Below are positions 1 through 9,573 of a stretch of 64,000 bases of DNA, one piece after another. The position numbers and the translations under genes were made by a program. This DNA is from Candidatus Opimibacter iunctus (GTDB taxonomy: Bacteria; Bacteroidota; Bacteroidia; Chitinophagales; Saprospiraceae): positions 62,001 to 126,000 of the forward strand of contig JADJVH010000003.1 in NCBI GenBank assembly GCA_016716665.1. The letters are read 5' to 3'. The stretch's first letter is position 1. Each line of letters starts with the position of its first letter. The notes beneath the pieces were generated by a model. That model saw nothing but the letters and a program-made list of their open reading frames with translations. It searched no databases and was not told where the DNA came from.

Positions 1-1
1 C

Positions 2-2806
2 TTAAATCATCCTTACTACGACCCAAAGAAAAAACGGATTACTGAAGGGTACGGCATCCTCCAGCCACGGCTTGCTTCCAGTCTACCCTATTCCGGCTCT
101 TCGTGGTTTGCAAGAATCCATGGCAATGAAGAAGGAATAGACCCATACACCCGTGTGGTCTCTGATGTATACCAGGATGTATTGAAGGAAGGCTCCTTTA
201 CCGGAAAAGGGATCTATGAAGTAGATGCGTTTGAAACCACACTCAATGACCGCTTCCCCGAAAACCGTATCCTGAGCCATGACTTGTTGGAAGGCTGTCA
301 TGCTCGTTCAGGCCTGATCAGCGATGTACAGTTGTATGAGGAGCATCCATCCACCTATCTCTCTGATGTCAAACGGCAACACCGTTGGATTCGAGGTGAT
401 TGGCAGATTGCACGATGGCTGTATCCAAGCGTCCCTGGTCCGGCAAAGGAAACCCATCAAAATCAACTCACAGCATTGTCCCGCTGGAAAATATTGGACA
501 ATCTGCGCAGGAGCCTGGTGCCGATAGCCATGTGGGCGATCCTTTTATTTGGTTGGATCATTTCTACGACGCCTTGGTTCTGGACCTTTACAGTGATCGG
601 CATTATTATACCTCCCTCTATTCTGGCCTATGGTTGGAGTTTTCTCAAAAAGACTACGGGAGTCACGTGGCGAAATCACATCAGCACCACAACAGAAGCG
701 CTGGTCAACAATATGATACTGCATGTATGGACAGTCATCAGCCTGCCGTATGAGGCTTATGTCAATGTTGATGCCATCACGCGAACGATGTGGCGGATGC
801 ATATCACCCATAAAAACTTATTGCAGTGGGATCCATTTGGTTCAGGTGGAGCTAAAAAAAGTTTTTCCGGACATTATAAAACGATGTGGTTTAGTCCATC
901 CTGCGGTGCTCTGCTGCTGTGGGTGCTTCCATTCATATCCATGCCGGCATGGATCATCGCCAGTCCCATGCTGGTTTCATGGATATTGTCCCCGGCCATT
1001 GCCTGGTGGATCAGCCTGCCGCAGGTCAAGCAGAAAACAACACTTTCCCAGCAACAAAGAAACTACCTGAAAATCCTGTCGCGTAAGACATGGGCTTTCT
1101 TTGAAAATTTTATTGGGCCTGAAGACAATTGGCTTCCCCCTGACAACTACCAGGAAAATCCCGAACCAAGGATTGCGCACCGCACATCGCCCACCAATAT
1201 TGGCTTATCCCTGCTCTCAGGTCTCGCCGCACATGACTTTGGCTATCAGGCCACAACGCAATTGCTGCAGAGAACACAAAATACAATCACCACCATGCAA
1301 GGCCTTGAGCGATATAGAGGCCATTTGTTCAACTGGTATGATACACAGTCCCTGCTTCCGCTATATCCGCGTTATGTCTCGACTGTTGACAGTGGTAATC
1401 TGGCTGCAAGCCTGCTCACCCTCAAAGAGGGCCTGCTTGAGTTGTATACTCAACCCATCCTGCGTCCTGCCTTGTATGAAGGATTGTTTGATACCATTTC
1501 TGTTCTAGGGCTCAAATCCAAAGAGTCAGCCAACATTCAAAAAATAAAGGAGGATACATTCCATTCGATCAATGAAGAGTCTATCACCATCACGACCGCA
1601 TTGCTCTTTCTTGAAAAACTGGTGCAGGCGACTGAAGCGCTCAGTGAAAAACTGAGTCCGGCTCCTACCCGGGAAGCCTATTGGTGGGCAGATGCTTTGG
1701 TGACGCAAAGCCGTCATGCCCGAACTGAACTGATACAACTGACCTCATGGATACTTGATGTCAATGCACCGACAAAATACAGTGAAGCCATCCATCTGCC
1801 GGAATCAATCCCCTCTATGATGGAGGTGGCCAATATCACCAATGGCCTGGCCATAAAAATCGAACAATGGCTACTCCATGAAAATACGTCTAAGGAAAAG
1901 GAATGGCTGATCACCTTCCAATCGAAGATCATCGTCGCCAGAGATACTGCACAAGGCATGATAGACCAAATAGATTCGCTGGCACACCAGTGTATAGACC
2001 TTGCGGATTATCATTACGAATTTCTCTACGATGCCACTCAGCACTTCCTCGCTATCGGTTACAATGTGGAAGATCACCGGAAAGATCCGGGATGTTATGA
2101 TTTACTGGGCTCTGAAGCAAGGCTTGGATTGTACGTTGCGATAGCCCAAGGGAAAATTCCGCAGGAGAGCTGGTTTGCCATGGGCCGTCAACTCACTGGA
2201 GCAGGAAAAGATCCTGTACTGATCTCATGGAGTGGTTCGATGTTTGAATACCTCATGCCGCTGTTGATCGCACCTGTATATGAAGATACCTTATTGGACC
2301 AGACCCACAAAGGAGCGGTGAAGCGGCAGATTGAGTATGGACAGCGCAGGAATCTACCCTGGGGCTTGTCAGAATCCTGTTTCAATATGGTACATGCCAA
2401 TATGGATTATATGTACAGGGCATTCGGAGTACCAGGCCTTGGGTTGAAGCGCGGATTGGCAGATGATTATGTGGTTGCCCCATATGCCTCCATGATGGCA
2501 CTTATGATCGAGCCCGATGAGGCTTATGAAAACCTGAAGGAAATGTCCTTGCAGGGATTTGAAGGGAGGTGGGGCTTTTACGAAGCTATTGACTACACCG
2601 CTGCGCGGTTGCAAAGAGGACAGACTGAAAGTATTGTCAAGGCTTTTATGACACATCACCAGGGAATGGGTTTCCTTTCACTGGCCTATTTGTTGCTCGA
2701 CCAGCCCATGCAAAAACGCTTTCAGGCTGATTTGCAATTTCAGACCTCCTTGCTCTTGCTACAGGAAAATACCACAAGTCACTACTTACTTTTCACCTGC
2801 CATTGA
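2..2806 (+). CDS. ndvB: Cyclic beta-1,2-glucan synthase (NdvB/ChvB-like), 5'-truncated, first fragment
   Basis: The reading frame is open from base 2, so the gene starts upstream of the window. The protein begins inside the GT84 glycosyltransferase domain: GYGILQPR, then DVYQDVLKEGSFTGKGIYEV and the RQHRWIRGDWQ motif. Two groups of membrane segments follow (about nt 480-660 and 900-1020), then a glycoamylase-like domain (PF10091 type) with YDLLGSEARLGLY, WGLSESCFN and MTHHQGMGF. Known members make cyclic beta-1,2-glucans at the inner membrane from UDP-glucose, and the glycoamylase-like domain is associated with chain-length control. The frame ends in an out-of-frame stop at 2804-2806. The +1 frame continues the family sequence (IPQVTTYFSP), so this fragment and the next are one gene broken in the A-run at 2766-2769. 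Confidence 0.9.
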   Translation, partial: LNHPYYDPKKKRITEGYGILQPRLASSLPYSGSSWFARIHGNEEGIDPYTRVVSDVYQDVLKEGSFTGKGIYEVDAFETTLNDRFPENRILSHDLLEGCHARSGLISDVQLYEEHPSTYLSDVKRQHRWIRGDWQIARWLYPSVPGPAKETHQNQLTALSRWKILDNLRRSLVPIAMWAILLFGWIISTTPWFWTFTVIGIIIPPSILAYGWSFLKKTTGVTWRNHISTTTEALVNNMILHVWTVISLPYEAYVNVDAITRTMWRMHITHKNLLQWDPFGSGGAKKSFSGHYKTMWFSPSCGALLLWVLPFISMPAWIIASPMLVSWILSPAIAWWISLPQVKQKTTLSQQQRNYLKILSRKTWAFFENFIGPEDNWLPPDNYQENPEPRIAHRTSPTNIGLSLLSGLAAHDFGYQATTQLLQRTQNTITTMQGLERYRGHLFNWYDTQSLLPLYPRYVSTVDSGNLAASLLTLKEGLLELYTQPILRPALYEGLFDTISVLGLKSKESANIQKIKEDTFHSINEESITITTALLFLEKLVQATEALSEKLSPAPTREAYWWADALVTQSRHARTELIQLTSWILDVNAPTKYSEAIHLPESIPSMMEVANITNGLAIKIEQWLLHENTSKEKEWLITFQSKIIVARDTAQGMIDQIDSLAHQCIDLADYHYEFLYDATQHFLAIGYNVEDHRKDPGCYDLLGSEARLGLYVAIAQGKIPQESWFAMGRQLTGAGKDPVLISWSGSMFEYLMPLLIAPVYEDTLLDQTHKGAVKRQIEYGQRRNLPWGLSESCFNMVHANMDYMYRAFGVPGLGLKRGLADDYVVAPYASMMALMIEPDEAYENLKEMSLQGFEGRWGFYEAIDYTAARLQRGQTESIVKAFMTHHQGMGFLSLAYLLLDQPMQKRFQADLQFQTSLLLLQENTTSHYLLFTCH

Positions 2807-5800
2807 CCTGGCTGATCTCCCCCTCGAACCAGTCAATACAGACTTACGGGTCATTCCTACTTCCAATACTCCTGTACCGGAGGTACAGTTGCTATCTAAC
2901 GGAAGATATCATGTCATGGTCAGCAATGCCGGTGGAGGATACAGCCGCTGGAAGGATATCGCTGTGACCAGGTGGCGCGAAGATGGCACCTTTGACCATT
3001 GGGGCAGCTTCTGCTATATCAGGGATCTCGAGTCCGGCGAATTCTGGTCATCTGCACATCAACCTACGATCAAGCAGGCTGAACACTATGAAGTGATTTA
3101 TTCGCAGGGCAGAGCCGAATTCAGAAGAAAGGACAACAACATTGATGCGCACACAGAGATTGTAGTATCGCCGGAAGATGATGTCGAAATGCGCAGGCTT
3201 CACATCACTAACCGGTCAAGGAAACGCAGGCAATTGGAATTTACAAGTTATACAGAAGTCGTCCTGAATGCAGGAGTGGCAGATATATTACATCCGGCAT
3301 TCAGCAACCTGTTTGTACAGACGGAGATACTAGCCTCGCGTCATGCGATCATGTGTACCCGCAGACCCAGGTCGGTTGAAGAGCATCCGCTATGGATGTT
3401 TCACCTGATGAAAGCACATGGCGCAGATATCCAGGAAGTGAGTTATGAAACGAGCAGGGATCATTTTATCGGTCGAGGCAATACTGTCAATCATCCCAGG
3501 GTGATGATACAAAAAGAGGGGCTGTCGGGCAATGAAGGTTCCGTACTGGATCCCATCGCAGCCATCCAATACAGAGTCACGCTCAAGCCCTATGAGACGA
3601 TCACGCCCGATATGGTGTATGGTATCGGGCAGTCACGCGATGATGGCCAGCGTCTGATCGACAAATACCAGGATAAGCATATGATCGATCGTGCCTTTGA
3701 ATTGGCATGGACACACAGCCAGGTCGTATTGAGGCAGATCAACGCTACAGCAGAAGATGCTTTGCTATACTGCAGGTTGGCCGGCTCTATTATTTATGCT
3801 AATGCTTCATTCCGTGCAGATCCTGCGGTCATCTTAAAAAATCAGCGTGGACAATCCGGATTGTGGAGTCATTCCATATCAGGCGATTTCCCAATCGTCC
3901 TGTTACAGATCGAAGACAACACAAATATCGAGCTGGTAGAAAAAATGGTACAGGCCCATGCCTTCTGGAGGCAGAAAGGACTCACAGTGGATCTGGTCAT
4001 CTGGAATGAAGATCACGGAGGCTACAGGCAGGTATTACAAAACCAGATTTTATCCCTGATCGCACCAACCAATATTGCTGAAGAACAAGACAGGCCGGGA
4101 AGTATCTTTATCAGATCAGCGGAACAACTATCCAATGAAGACCGCATCCTGTTTCAAACCGTTGCGCGTGTGATCATCTCTGACAAACTGGGGACTCTGG
4201 AAGGCCAGCTCAACAGGCGAAAAAAATTAAAACCAATTCTCCCCAACTTTATCGCGCAGAAAACATACCCGGTCATCGCGTCTGCACCTGATCCACATGA
4301 ATCACTGCTGTTTGACAATGGGATGGGAGGATTTTCGCAGGATGGTAAAGAGTATATCATCACTACAAGACCTGGCCATGTCACACCTGCACCATGGTCC
4401 AATGTCATCGCCAATCCTCAGATGGGTACTGTGATCTCTGAAAGCGGACAATCCTATACCTGGTTTCAGAACGCGCATGAGCAAAGACTGACACCGTGGC
4501 ACAATGATCCTGTCACTGACCAGGGCGGTGAACATTTCTATATCCGGGATGAAGAGACCGGGCGCTTCTGGTCACCTGCACCACTCCCTGCACGCGGAAA
4601 AACACCCTATACGACAAGGCATGGATTTGGCTATACAGTGATAGAACATCTGGAAGATGGCATTCATACAGAAATGTGGGTCTATGTTGATGCCGACAAA
4701 CCCATAAAGTATTCTGCGATCAGGATTCAAAACCGTTCGGGCAGGCCTCGTCAGCTATCCGTCACAGGTTTTGTGGAATGGGTTCTCGGCGACCTGCCGC
4801 ACAAGACCAAAATGCATATCACCACTGAAGTTGATCTCAACAGCGATGCGATTATAGCCACTAATTCGTATTCTACAGAATTCAGGCGACTGATAGGTTT
4901 CTTTGATGTCAATGATCCTGGGAGATCAATCACTACAGATCGTGAAGAATTTTTTGGAAGAAACGGTACAGCAAAAAATCCCGAAGCACTTCGCAAATCA
5001 AAACTCTCCGGCAAGACTGGTGCAGCACTTGATCCTTGCGGTGTCATACAGGTGACCCTGGGCCTTGAGGATGGAGAAAAAAATGAAATCGTATTCCGCC
5101 TTGGAGCTTCTACGCATACTGAAGATCTCACCTATCTTATCAGCAATGGCAGGGGCAAGACTGCTGCCAGGGAAGCCCTTGACAAAGTAATCAGGTTCTG
5201 GAATAAATCACTGTCTGTGGTGCAAGTTGATAGTCCGGATTCTTCCTTAAACATCATGACTAATGGGTGGCTCAATTACCAGACACTAGCCTGCAGGCTA
5301 TGGGCACGAAGTGGTTACTATCAATCAGGTGGTGCATTTGGCTTCAGGGATCAGTTACAAGATGTACTATCGCTACTTCACAACGAACCGGCATTAGCTC
5401 GTCAGCAAATCCTAATGTGTGCTTCCCGACAGTTTATCCAGGGAGATGTGCAACACTGGTGGCATCCCCCGGCTGGAAGAGGTGTACGCACACGATGTTC
5501 AGATGACTACCTGTGGCTTCCTTATGTCACATCCAGCTATATCCTTGTTACCGGCGACCATTCGATCCTGGACGAAAACGTGCAGTTTCTGGAAAGTCGT
5601 GAGCTCGGCAGGGATGAACATTCCTACTATGATATGCCTGTCAGGTCTGATCAAAGTTCTACACTATACAATCACTGCGTGAGAGCGATAGAATATGGAT
5701 TGCAATTTGGGGTGCATGGATTGCCGTTGATGGGTGCAGGAGACTGGAACGATGGCATGGATCATGTGGGCGCGCAAGGAAAAGGAGAAAGTGTGTGGCT

Positions 5801-6698
5801 AGCCTGGTTCCTGAGCGACACGATCCATAAGTTCAGCGTGGTGTCAAATTACATGCAGGACCATGCATTTACAGAACGATGTGATGTCATCTTAAAGACT
5901 TTAAAGGAACATATTGAACAACATGCCTGGGATGGAGAATGGTACCGAAGGGCATATTTTGATGATGGCACCCCACTCGGTTCAACCACCAATGCAGAGT
6001 GTAAGATCGACTCCATTGCCCAGAGCTGGGCGGTGATTTCCGGTGTCGGTGATCAGGCAAGATCAAGGCAAGGTATGATGCAGGCGGAAAAGCGATTAGT
6101 ACGCAAGGCAGAAAAGATCATCCAACTCTTTGATCCTCCTTTCGACAAATCTGATCTCAACCCCGGATACATCAAAGGCTATGTGCCAGGGGTGCGTGAA
6201 AACGGCGGGCAGTATACGCATGCCGCGATATGGATGATCATGGCATTTGCAGCGATGCGGGATAAAAAGAAGATGTGGGAGTTGCTGCAGATGATCAACC
6301 CCATCAATCATGGAGGCACACACGAAGCCATGATGACCTACAAAGTAGAGCCTTATGTCGTCGCGGCCGATGTCTATGCGGTATCACAGCATTCAGGGAG
6401 AGGTGGCTGGACATGGTATACAGGCTCAGCAGGCTGGTTATATCAACTGATAGTTGATGCCGTCCTGGGCCTTAAGCGTCGGGGAGCTATCCTGCAGTTT
6501 GATCCATGTCTACCGGAGGAATGGGGCAATGTCACCGTCCGATACAAGTACAAGACCTCATTGTACATCATTCAGATGATTCAGGATACAACTGATTCTA
6601 CTGAAATTGAAGTGATGCTTGATGATGAAATACAACAGGGCCATTCCATCATACTTGCCGATGATGGCAAGGAACATAGTGTGATGGTAAAAATGTGA
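2769..6698 (+). CDS. ndvB: Cyclic beta-1,2-glucan synthase (NdvB-like), second fragment (GH94 part)
   Basis: This is the C-terminal part of the same gene, about 1300 residues. It holds two successive GT36/GH94-type beta-supersandwich regions (both carry FYIRD or CYIRDLES followed by FWSP/FWSSAHQPT-like motifs), then the (alpha/alpha)6 catalytic barrel of GH94. The barrel has SGAFGFRDQLQD-like sequence around nt 5325-5370, RCSDDYLWLPYV and the signature GDWNDGMDHVG near nt 5740-5775, whose second Asp is the family's general acid. In NdvB/ChvB proteins this module is a phosphorylase-type domain. Coding is continuous with the previous fragment. In isolation the first usable start would be TTG at 2889, but homology in frame runs back to about 2769. 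It is followed by a strong hairpin that separates it from convergent genes. Confidence 0.9.
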   Translation: MPQVTTYFSPAIDLADLPLEPVNTDLRVIPTSNTPVPEVQLLSNGRYHVMVSNAGGGYSRWKDIAVTRWREDGTFDHWGSFCYIRDLESGEFWSSAHQPTIKQAEHYEVIYSQGRAEFRRKDNNIDAHTEIVVSPEDDVEMRRLHITNRSRKRRQLEFTSYTEVVLNAGVADILHPAFSNLFVQTEILASRHAIMCTRRPRSVEEHPLWMFHLMKAHGADIQEVSYETSRDHFIGRGNTVNHPRVMIQKEGLSGNEGSVLDPIAAIQYRVTLKPYETITPDMVYGIGQSRDDGQRLIDKYQDKHMIDRAFELAWTHSQVVLRQINATAEDALLYCRLAGSIIYANASFRADPAVILKNQRGQSGLWSHSISGDFPIVLLQIEDNTNIELVEKMVQAHAFWRQKGLTVDLVIWNEDHGGYRQVLQNQILSLIAPTNIAEEQDRPGSIFIRSAEQLSNEDRILFQTVARVIISDKLGTLEGQLNRRKKLKPILPNFIAQKTYPVIASAPDPHESLLFDNGMGGFSQDGKEYIITTRPGHVTPAPWSNVIANPQMGTVISESGQSYTWFQNAHEQRLTPWHNDPVTDQGGEHFYIRDEETGRFWSPAPLPARGKTPYTTRHGFGYTVIEHLEDGIHTEMWVYVDADKPIKYSAIRIQNRSGRPRQLSVTGFVEWVLGDLPHKTKMHITTEVDLNSDAIIATNSYSTEFRRLIGFFDVNDPGRSITTDREEFFGRNGTAKNPEALRKSKLSGKTGAALDPCGVIQVTLGLEDGEKNEIVFRLGASTHTEDLTYLISNGRGKTAAREALDKVIRFWNKSLSVVQVDSPDSSLNIMTNGWLNYQTLACRLWARSGYYQSGGAFGFRDQLQDVLSLLHNEPALARQQILMCASRQFIQGDVQHWWHPPAGRGVRTRCSDDYLWLPYVTSSYILVTGDHSILDENVQFLESRELGRDEHSYYDMPVRSDQSSTLYNHCVRAIEYGLQFGVHGLPLMGAGDWNDGMDHVGAQGKGESVWLAWFLSDTIHKFSVVSNYMQDHAFTERCDVILKTLKEHIEQHAWDGEWYRRAYFDDGTPLGSTTNAECKIDSIAQSWAVISGVGDQARSRQGMMQAEKRLVRKAEKIIQLFDPPFDKSDLNPGYIKGYVPGVRENGGQYTHAAIWMIMAFAAMRDKKKMWELLQMINPINHGGTHEAMMTYKVEPYVVAADVYAVSQHSGRGGWTWYTGSAGWLYQLIVDAVLGLKRRGAILQFDPCLPEEWGNVTVRYKYKTSLYIIQMIQDTTDSTEIEVMLDDEIQQGHSIILADDGKEHSVMVKM

Positions 6699-6756
6699 GT
6701 TGTGAGTTGTGAGTGTTGCTTGTGCTGAGTGGAGCCGAAGCATGAGTTGTGAGTAA

Positions 6757-6789
6757 AAAGGGAAATCAAGCTTTGCTTGATTTCCCTTT
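6757..6789. terminator. Bidirectional intrinsic terminator between ndvB and the DUF5606 gene
   Basis: A perfect 15-bp inverted repeat with a 3-nt TTT loop: arms AAAGGGAAATCAAGC and GCTTGATTTCCCTTT. The arm ends give A- and T-rich flanks on both sides. It lies between two convergent genes, so it can end transcripts from both. Just upstream (6699-6755) are short imperfect repeats of GAGTTGT. Confidence 0.8.
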
Positions 6790-6818
6790 GCAAACTGCCG
6801 ACGGCAAACTGAGGACTG

Positions 6819-7274
6819 TTAAATCTCCTTTTCCTCGTCTTTCACTTCTTCCACCACTTCAGCGACACTTTCAGTTGCGCTGTCAGCGGTCACCATCTCC
6901 CATGCATATTGCTTAAGGAATGTGTACCACTTGATCACCTTGCGGATATCATTGATGTGGACGCGGTCGTCATCATGGTCAGCGACGATGGTCTTAAACC
7001 AGGCGCGAAGATTGTCGGCCTTGTCATTGACATCCGGAACCGGGTTTTCGGCCTGGGTGCTATCGATTTTCATCAGCACATCATCAATACCGGCTACGTC
7101 CGTATAGGTGTAGATACCGATAGAGACCAGTGGGGTAAACTGATGCTTGCGCACAGATACAAACTGGCGCTTGCCATTGTCAAAACTCTCGATCAGCAGG
7201 CCGTTGGGGCGTGTGGCGATCAACTTGTGCAAGCCTGGCAGGCCGCTGACAGATATGATGTTGTCTAATTTCAT
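6819..7274 (-). CDS. DUF5606 family protein
   Basis: A 151-residue cytoplasmic protein that matches the Bacteroidota-specific DUF5606 pattern: N-terminal IISVSGLPGLHKL, then ATRPNGLLIESF, a central IYTYTD, and a C-terminal DDDRVHINDIRKVIKWY. The C-terminus is acidic (VAEVVEEVKDEEKEI), as usual in the family. No function is established for the family. Its ATG (7272-7274) follows the stop codon of the E1 gene (7275-7277) with no spacer, so the two are almost certainly cotranscribed and translationally coupled. Confidence 0.85.
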   Translation of the reverse strand: MKLDNIISVSGLPGLHKLIATRPNGLLIESFDNGKRQFVSVRKHQFTPLVSIGIYTYTDVAGIDDVLMKIDSTQAENPVPDVNDKADNLRAWFKTIVADHDDDRVHINDIRKVIKWYTFLKQYAWEMVTADSATESVAEVVEEVKDEEKEI

Positions 7275-9194
7275 TTAGTAGGATATAAGTTTTTGCATCT
7301 GCTCATATAAACGATTGACAGGCAGGAATTGCTTTTCCAACACATCGGCAAAAGGAACCGGTGTATCGAGCGATCCAACACGCATTACAGGAGCATCAAG
7401 GTATTCATATAGATTTTCGGCAATATACGCAGCTATATCTCCGCCGATACCACCGGTGAGGGTGTCTTCGTGGAGGATGAGGACTTTGCTGGTGCGCTGC
7501 ACACTTTCACTGATAGCCTCCCAGTCAATCGGCAGGAGTGTCCTGAGGTCTACAATATCGAGATCCCAGCCTTGCTCATCTGCCAGCTTAGTCGCCCAAT
7601 GGACGCCCATACCATACGTAATGATACTGGCCTCTTGTCCTGTCCTGACTTGTCTTGCTTTTCCAATCGGGGTATTATAATAGCCATCAGGCACCATACC
7701 ACTGATACCACGGTACATCGCTTTGTGTTCGAAAAACATGACTGGATTGGGATCTTCAAAGGCGGAAATCAGCAGGCCCTTAGCATCTTCAGGTGTAGAT
7801 GGATACACGATCTTCAAGCCAGGCACGTGATAAAACCATGCCTCATTGCTTTGGCTGTGGAATGGTCCTGCACCTGTGCCTGCACCGGTAGGCATGCGCA
7901 CGACGACATCAGCCGTACCGCCCCATCGGTAATTGATCTTTGCGAGATTATTGACGATCTGGTTGAAGCCGCAGGTGACAAAGTCAGCAAACTGCATTTC
8001 GACCATCGTCTTATAGCCTTCGAGGCTCATCCCAAGTGCGGTGCCGATGATACCACTCTCGCAGAGAGGTGTGTTGCGAACACGGTCTTTGCCGTATTTC
8101 TTGACAAAGCCATCCGTGATCTTAAACACACCACCGTAGTCGCCGATGTCCTGGCCCATGAGGACCAGCTTTGGATGGTTTTGCATCGCTTCGTCAAGCC
8201 CTGCTGTAATTGCATCTACAAGGCGCATTTCTTTTGCTGTTCCTGCTGGAGGTATGATCTGTGGAGTCCAGGGCTTGTAGATATCATGCTTCAGTGCATT
8301 GACATATTCTTCTGTAAGCACGCCTTCTTCGAGGAGGAACTGTTCGAAATTGCGGACGGGATCTTTTTTATCCCAGGCTTCGATGAGTTCGGGCGGCACA
8401 TATTTCACGCCTGATGCTTCTTCGTGGCCGCGCATGCGGAAAGTCATGCATTCTATCAAGACAGGTGCGGGTTTGCGGCGCATCTTCTTCGCGTACTTGT
8501 CGATCGTGGTGTATACTTCGATGATATTATTGCCATCGATCGTGATGCCTTCCATGCCATAGCCTTTGGCTTTGTCAGCCAGGTGTTTGCACATAAACTG
8601 GTCGGAGGAAGGGGTCGAGAGGCCGTAGCCATTGTTTTCGATGATAAAGATGACCGGGAGCGACCATACCGCTGCGATATTGAGTGCTTCATGGAAGTCA
8701 CCTTCGCTGGTGCCTCCTTCGCCTGAGAAAGCGACAGATACCATAGGTCGTCCATCGAGTTTGTAAGCGAGGGCTGCGCCGCATGCCAGGGCCAATTGTG
8801 GGCCAAGGTGTGAGATCATCCCTACGATCCCATAGTCCAGTGTCCCAAAGTGGAAGGAGCGTTCGCGGCCTTTAGAGAAGCCATTGAGTTTGCCTTGCCA
8901 CTGGGAGAATAGGCGGTGTAGGGGGATATCCCTGTTTGTAAAAACGCCCAGATTGCGGTGCAGGGGGAAGATGAGTTCCTTGGGCTGCAGGGCGAGTGTC
9001 GCGCCTACCGCGATGGCTTCCTGTCCTATCCCGGAAAACCATTTGCTTACTTTTCCCTGGCGAAGGAGTTTGAGCATTTTTTCTTCGATCATGCGGGGCA
9101 TGAGGAGGCCCTTATAGAGCCGGAGCAGGTCTTCGTCGGTGAGCTTATCGCGCTTGTAGCGGATGGGCTTTTTTGATTTGGTGTCTTTGGACAT
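7275..9194 (-). CDS. 2-oxoacid dehydrogenase E1, fused alpha and beta subunits
   Basis: A 639-residue cytoplasmic enzyme that joins both E1 subunits. The N-terminal half is E1-alpha: GIGQEAIAVG, then the thiamine-diphosphate motif GEGGTSEGDFHEAL with ENNGYGLS about 30 residues later. The C-terminal half (from about residue 330) is E1-beta, with MGQDIGDYGGVF, ITDGF, the TPLCESGIIGTALG segment, FADF, and a transketolase C-terminal domain. The family decarboxylates a 2-oxoacid and passes the acyl group to lipoyl-E2. Bacteroidota versions of this fusion are usually annotated as branched-chain 2-oxoacid dehydrogenase, but pyruvate cannot be excluded from sequence alone. E2 and E3 are not in the window. 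It shares a zero-spacer junction with the downstream DUF5606 gene. Confidence 0.92.
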   Translation of the reverse strand: MSKDTKSKKPIRYKRDKLTDEDLLRLYKGLLMPRMIEEKMLKLLRQGKVSKWFSGIGQEAIAVGATLALQPKELIFPLHRNLGVFTNRDIPLHRLFSQWQGKLNGFSKGRERSFHFGTLDYGIVGMISHLGPQLALACGAALAYKLDGRPMVSVAFSGEGGTSEGDFHEALNIAAVWSLPVIFIIENNGYGLSTPSSDQFMCKHLADKAKGYGMEGITIDGNNIIEVYTTIDKYAKKMRRKPAPVLIECMTFRMRGHEEASGVKYVPPELIEAWDKKDPVRNFEQFLLEEGVLTEEYVNALKHDIYKPWTPQIIPPAGTAKEMRLVDAITAGLDEAMQNHPKLVLMGQDIGDYGGVFKITDGFVKKYGKDRVRNTPLCESGIIGTALGMSLEGYKTMVEMQFADFVTCGFNQIVNNLAKINYRWGGTADVVVRMPTGAGTGAGPFHSQSNEAWFYHVPGLKIVYPSTPEDAKGLLISAFEDPNPVMFFEHKAMYRGISGMVPDGYYNTPIGKARQVRTGQEASIITYGMGVHWATKLADEQGWDLDIVDLRTLLPIDWEAISESVQRTSKVLILHEDTLTGGIGGDIAAYIAENLYEYLDAPVMRVGSLDTPVPFADVLEKQFLPVNRLYEQMQKLISY

Positions 9195-9267
9195 GAGGGT
9201 GTAAAAATATCCCTTTATCGGGAGAGGAGGGCATGGGAAAATGCCCTAAAAAACCACCTAAAATGAC

Positions 9268-9545
9268 AGTGTGCCACACCTAGGTGTGCCACACTGTATG
9301 CAATTATCTAATTGTCAATTAATTACAAAGGTTTAGACCCTGATTTTGAAGTATAAAATCACACCCAAAAAAGTGTGCCACACCTAGGTGTGCCACACTG
9401 TATGCAACTATATGATTATCTGCTAATTACAAAGGTTTAGACCCTGATTTTGAGTATAAAAATCATACCCCAAAAAAGTGTGCCACACCTAGGTGTGCCA
9501 CACTGTATGCAATTATCTAATTGTCAATTAATTACAAAGGTTTAG
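9268..9545. repeat. Three tandem copies of a ~104-bp hairpin-bearing repeat
   Basis: Each unit starts with a 28-nt near-palindrome at 9268-9295, 9372-9399 and 9477-9504, so the period is 104-105 bp. The palindrome is two copies of GTGTGCCACAC around a central CTAG. It is followed by GTATGCAA, an A/T-rich stretch and ATTACAAAGGTTTAGA. The third copy is incomplete, stopping after TTTAGA. The array fills most of the 379-bp gap between the end of recO and the start of the E1 gene, and no open frame of interest is seen in it. It could terminate recO transcription or be a mobile palindromic element amplified in place. Confidence 0.9.
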
Positions 9546-9573
9546 AAAATATCCTCCCAAAAATAAATCAACC

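Noticed and set aside
7470..8414. Long open frame opposite the E1 gene
   Set aside because: It is the antisense shadow of a strongly conserved enzyme and has no recognisable domain or start context.
9268..9545. Possible CRISPR array
   Set aside because: Only three units, the spacers are nearly identical to each other, and no cas genes are near.
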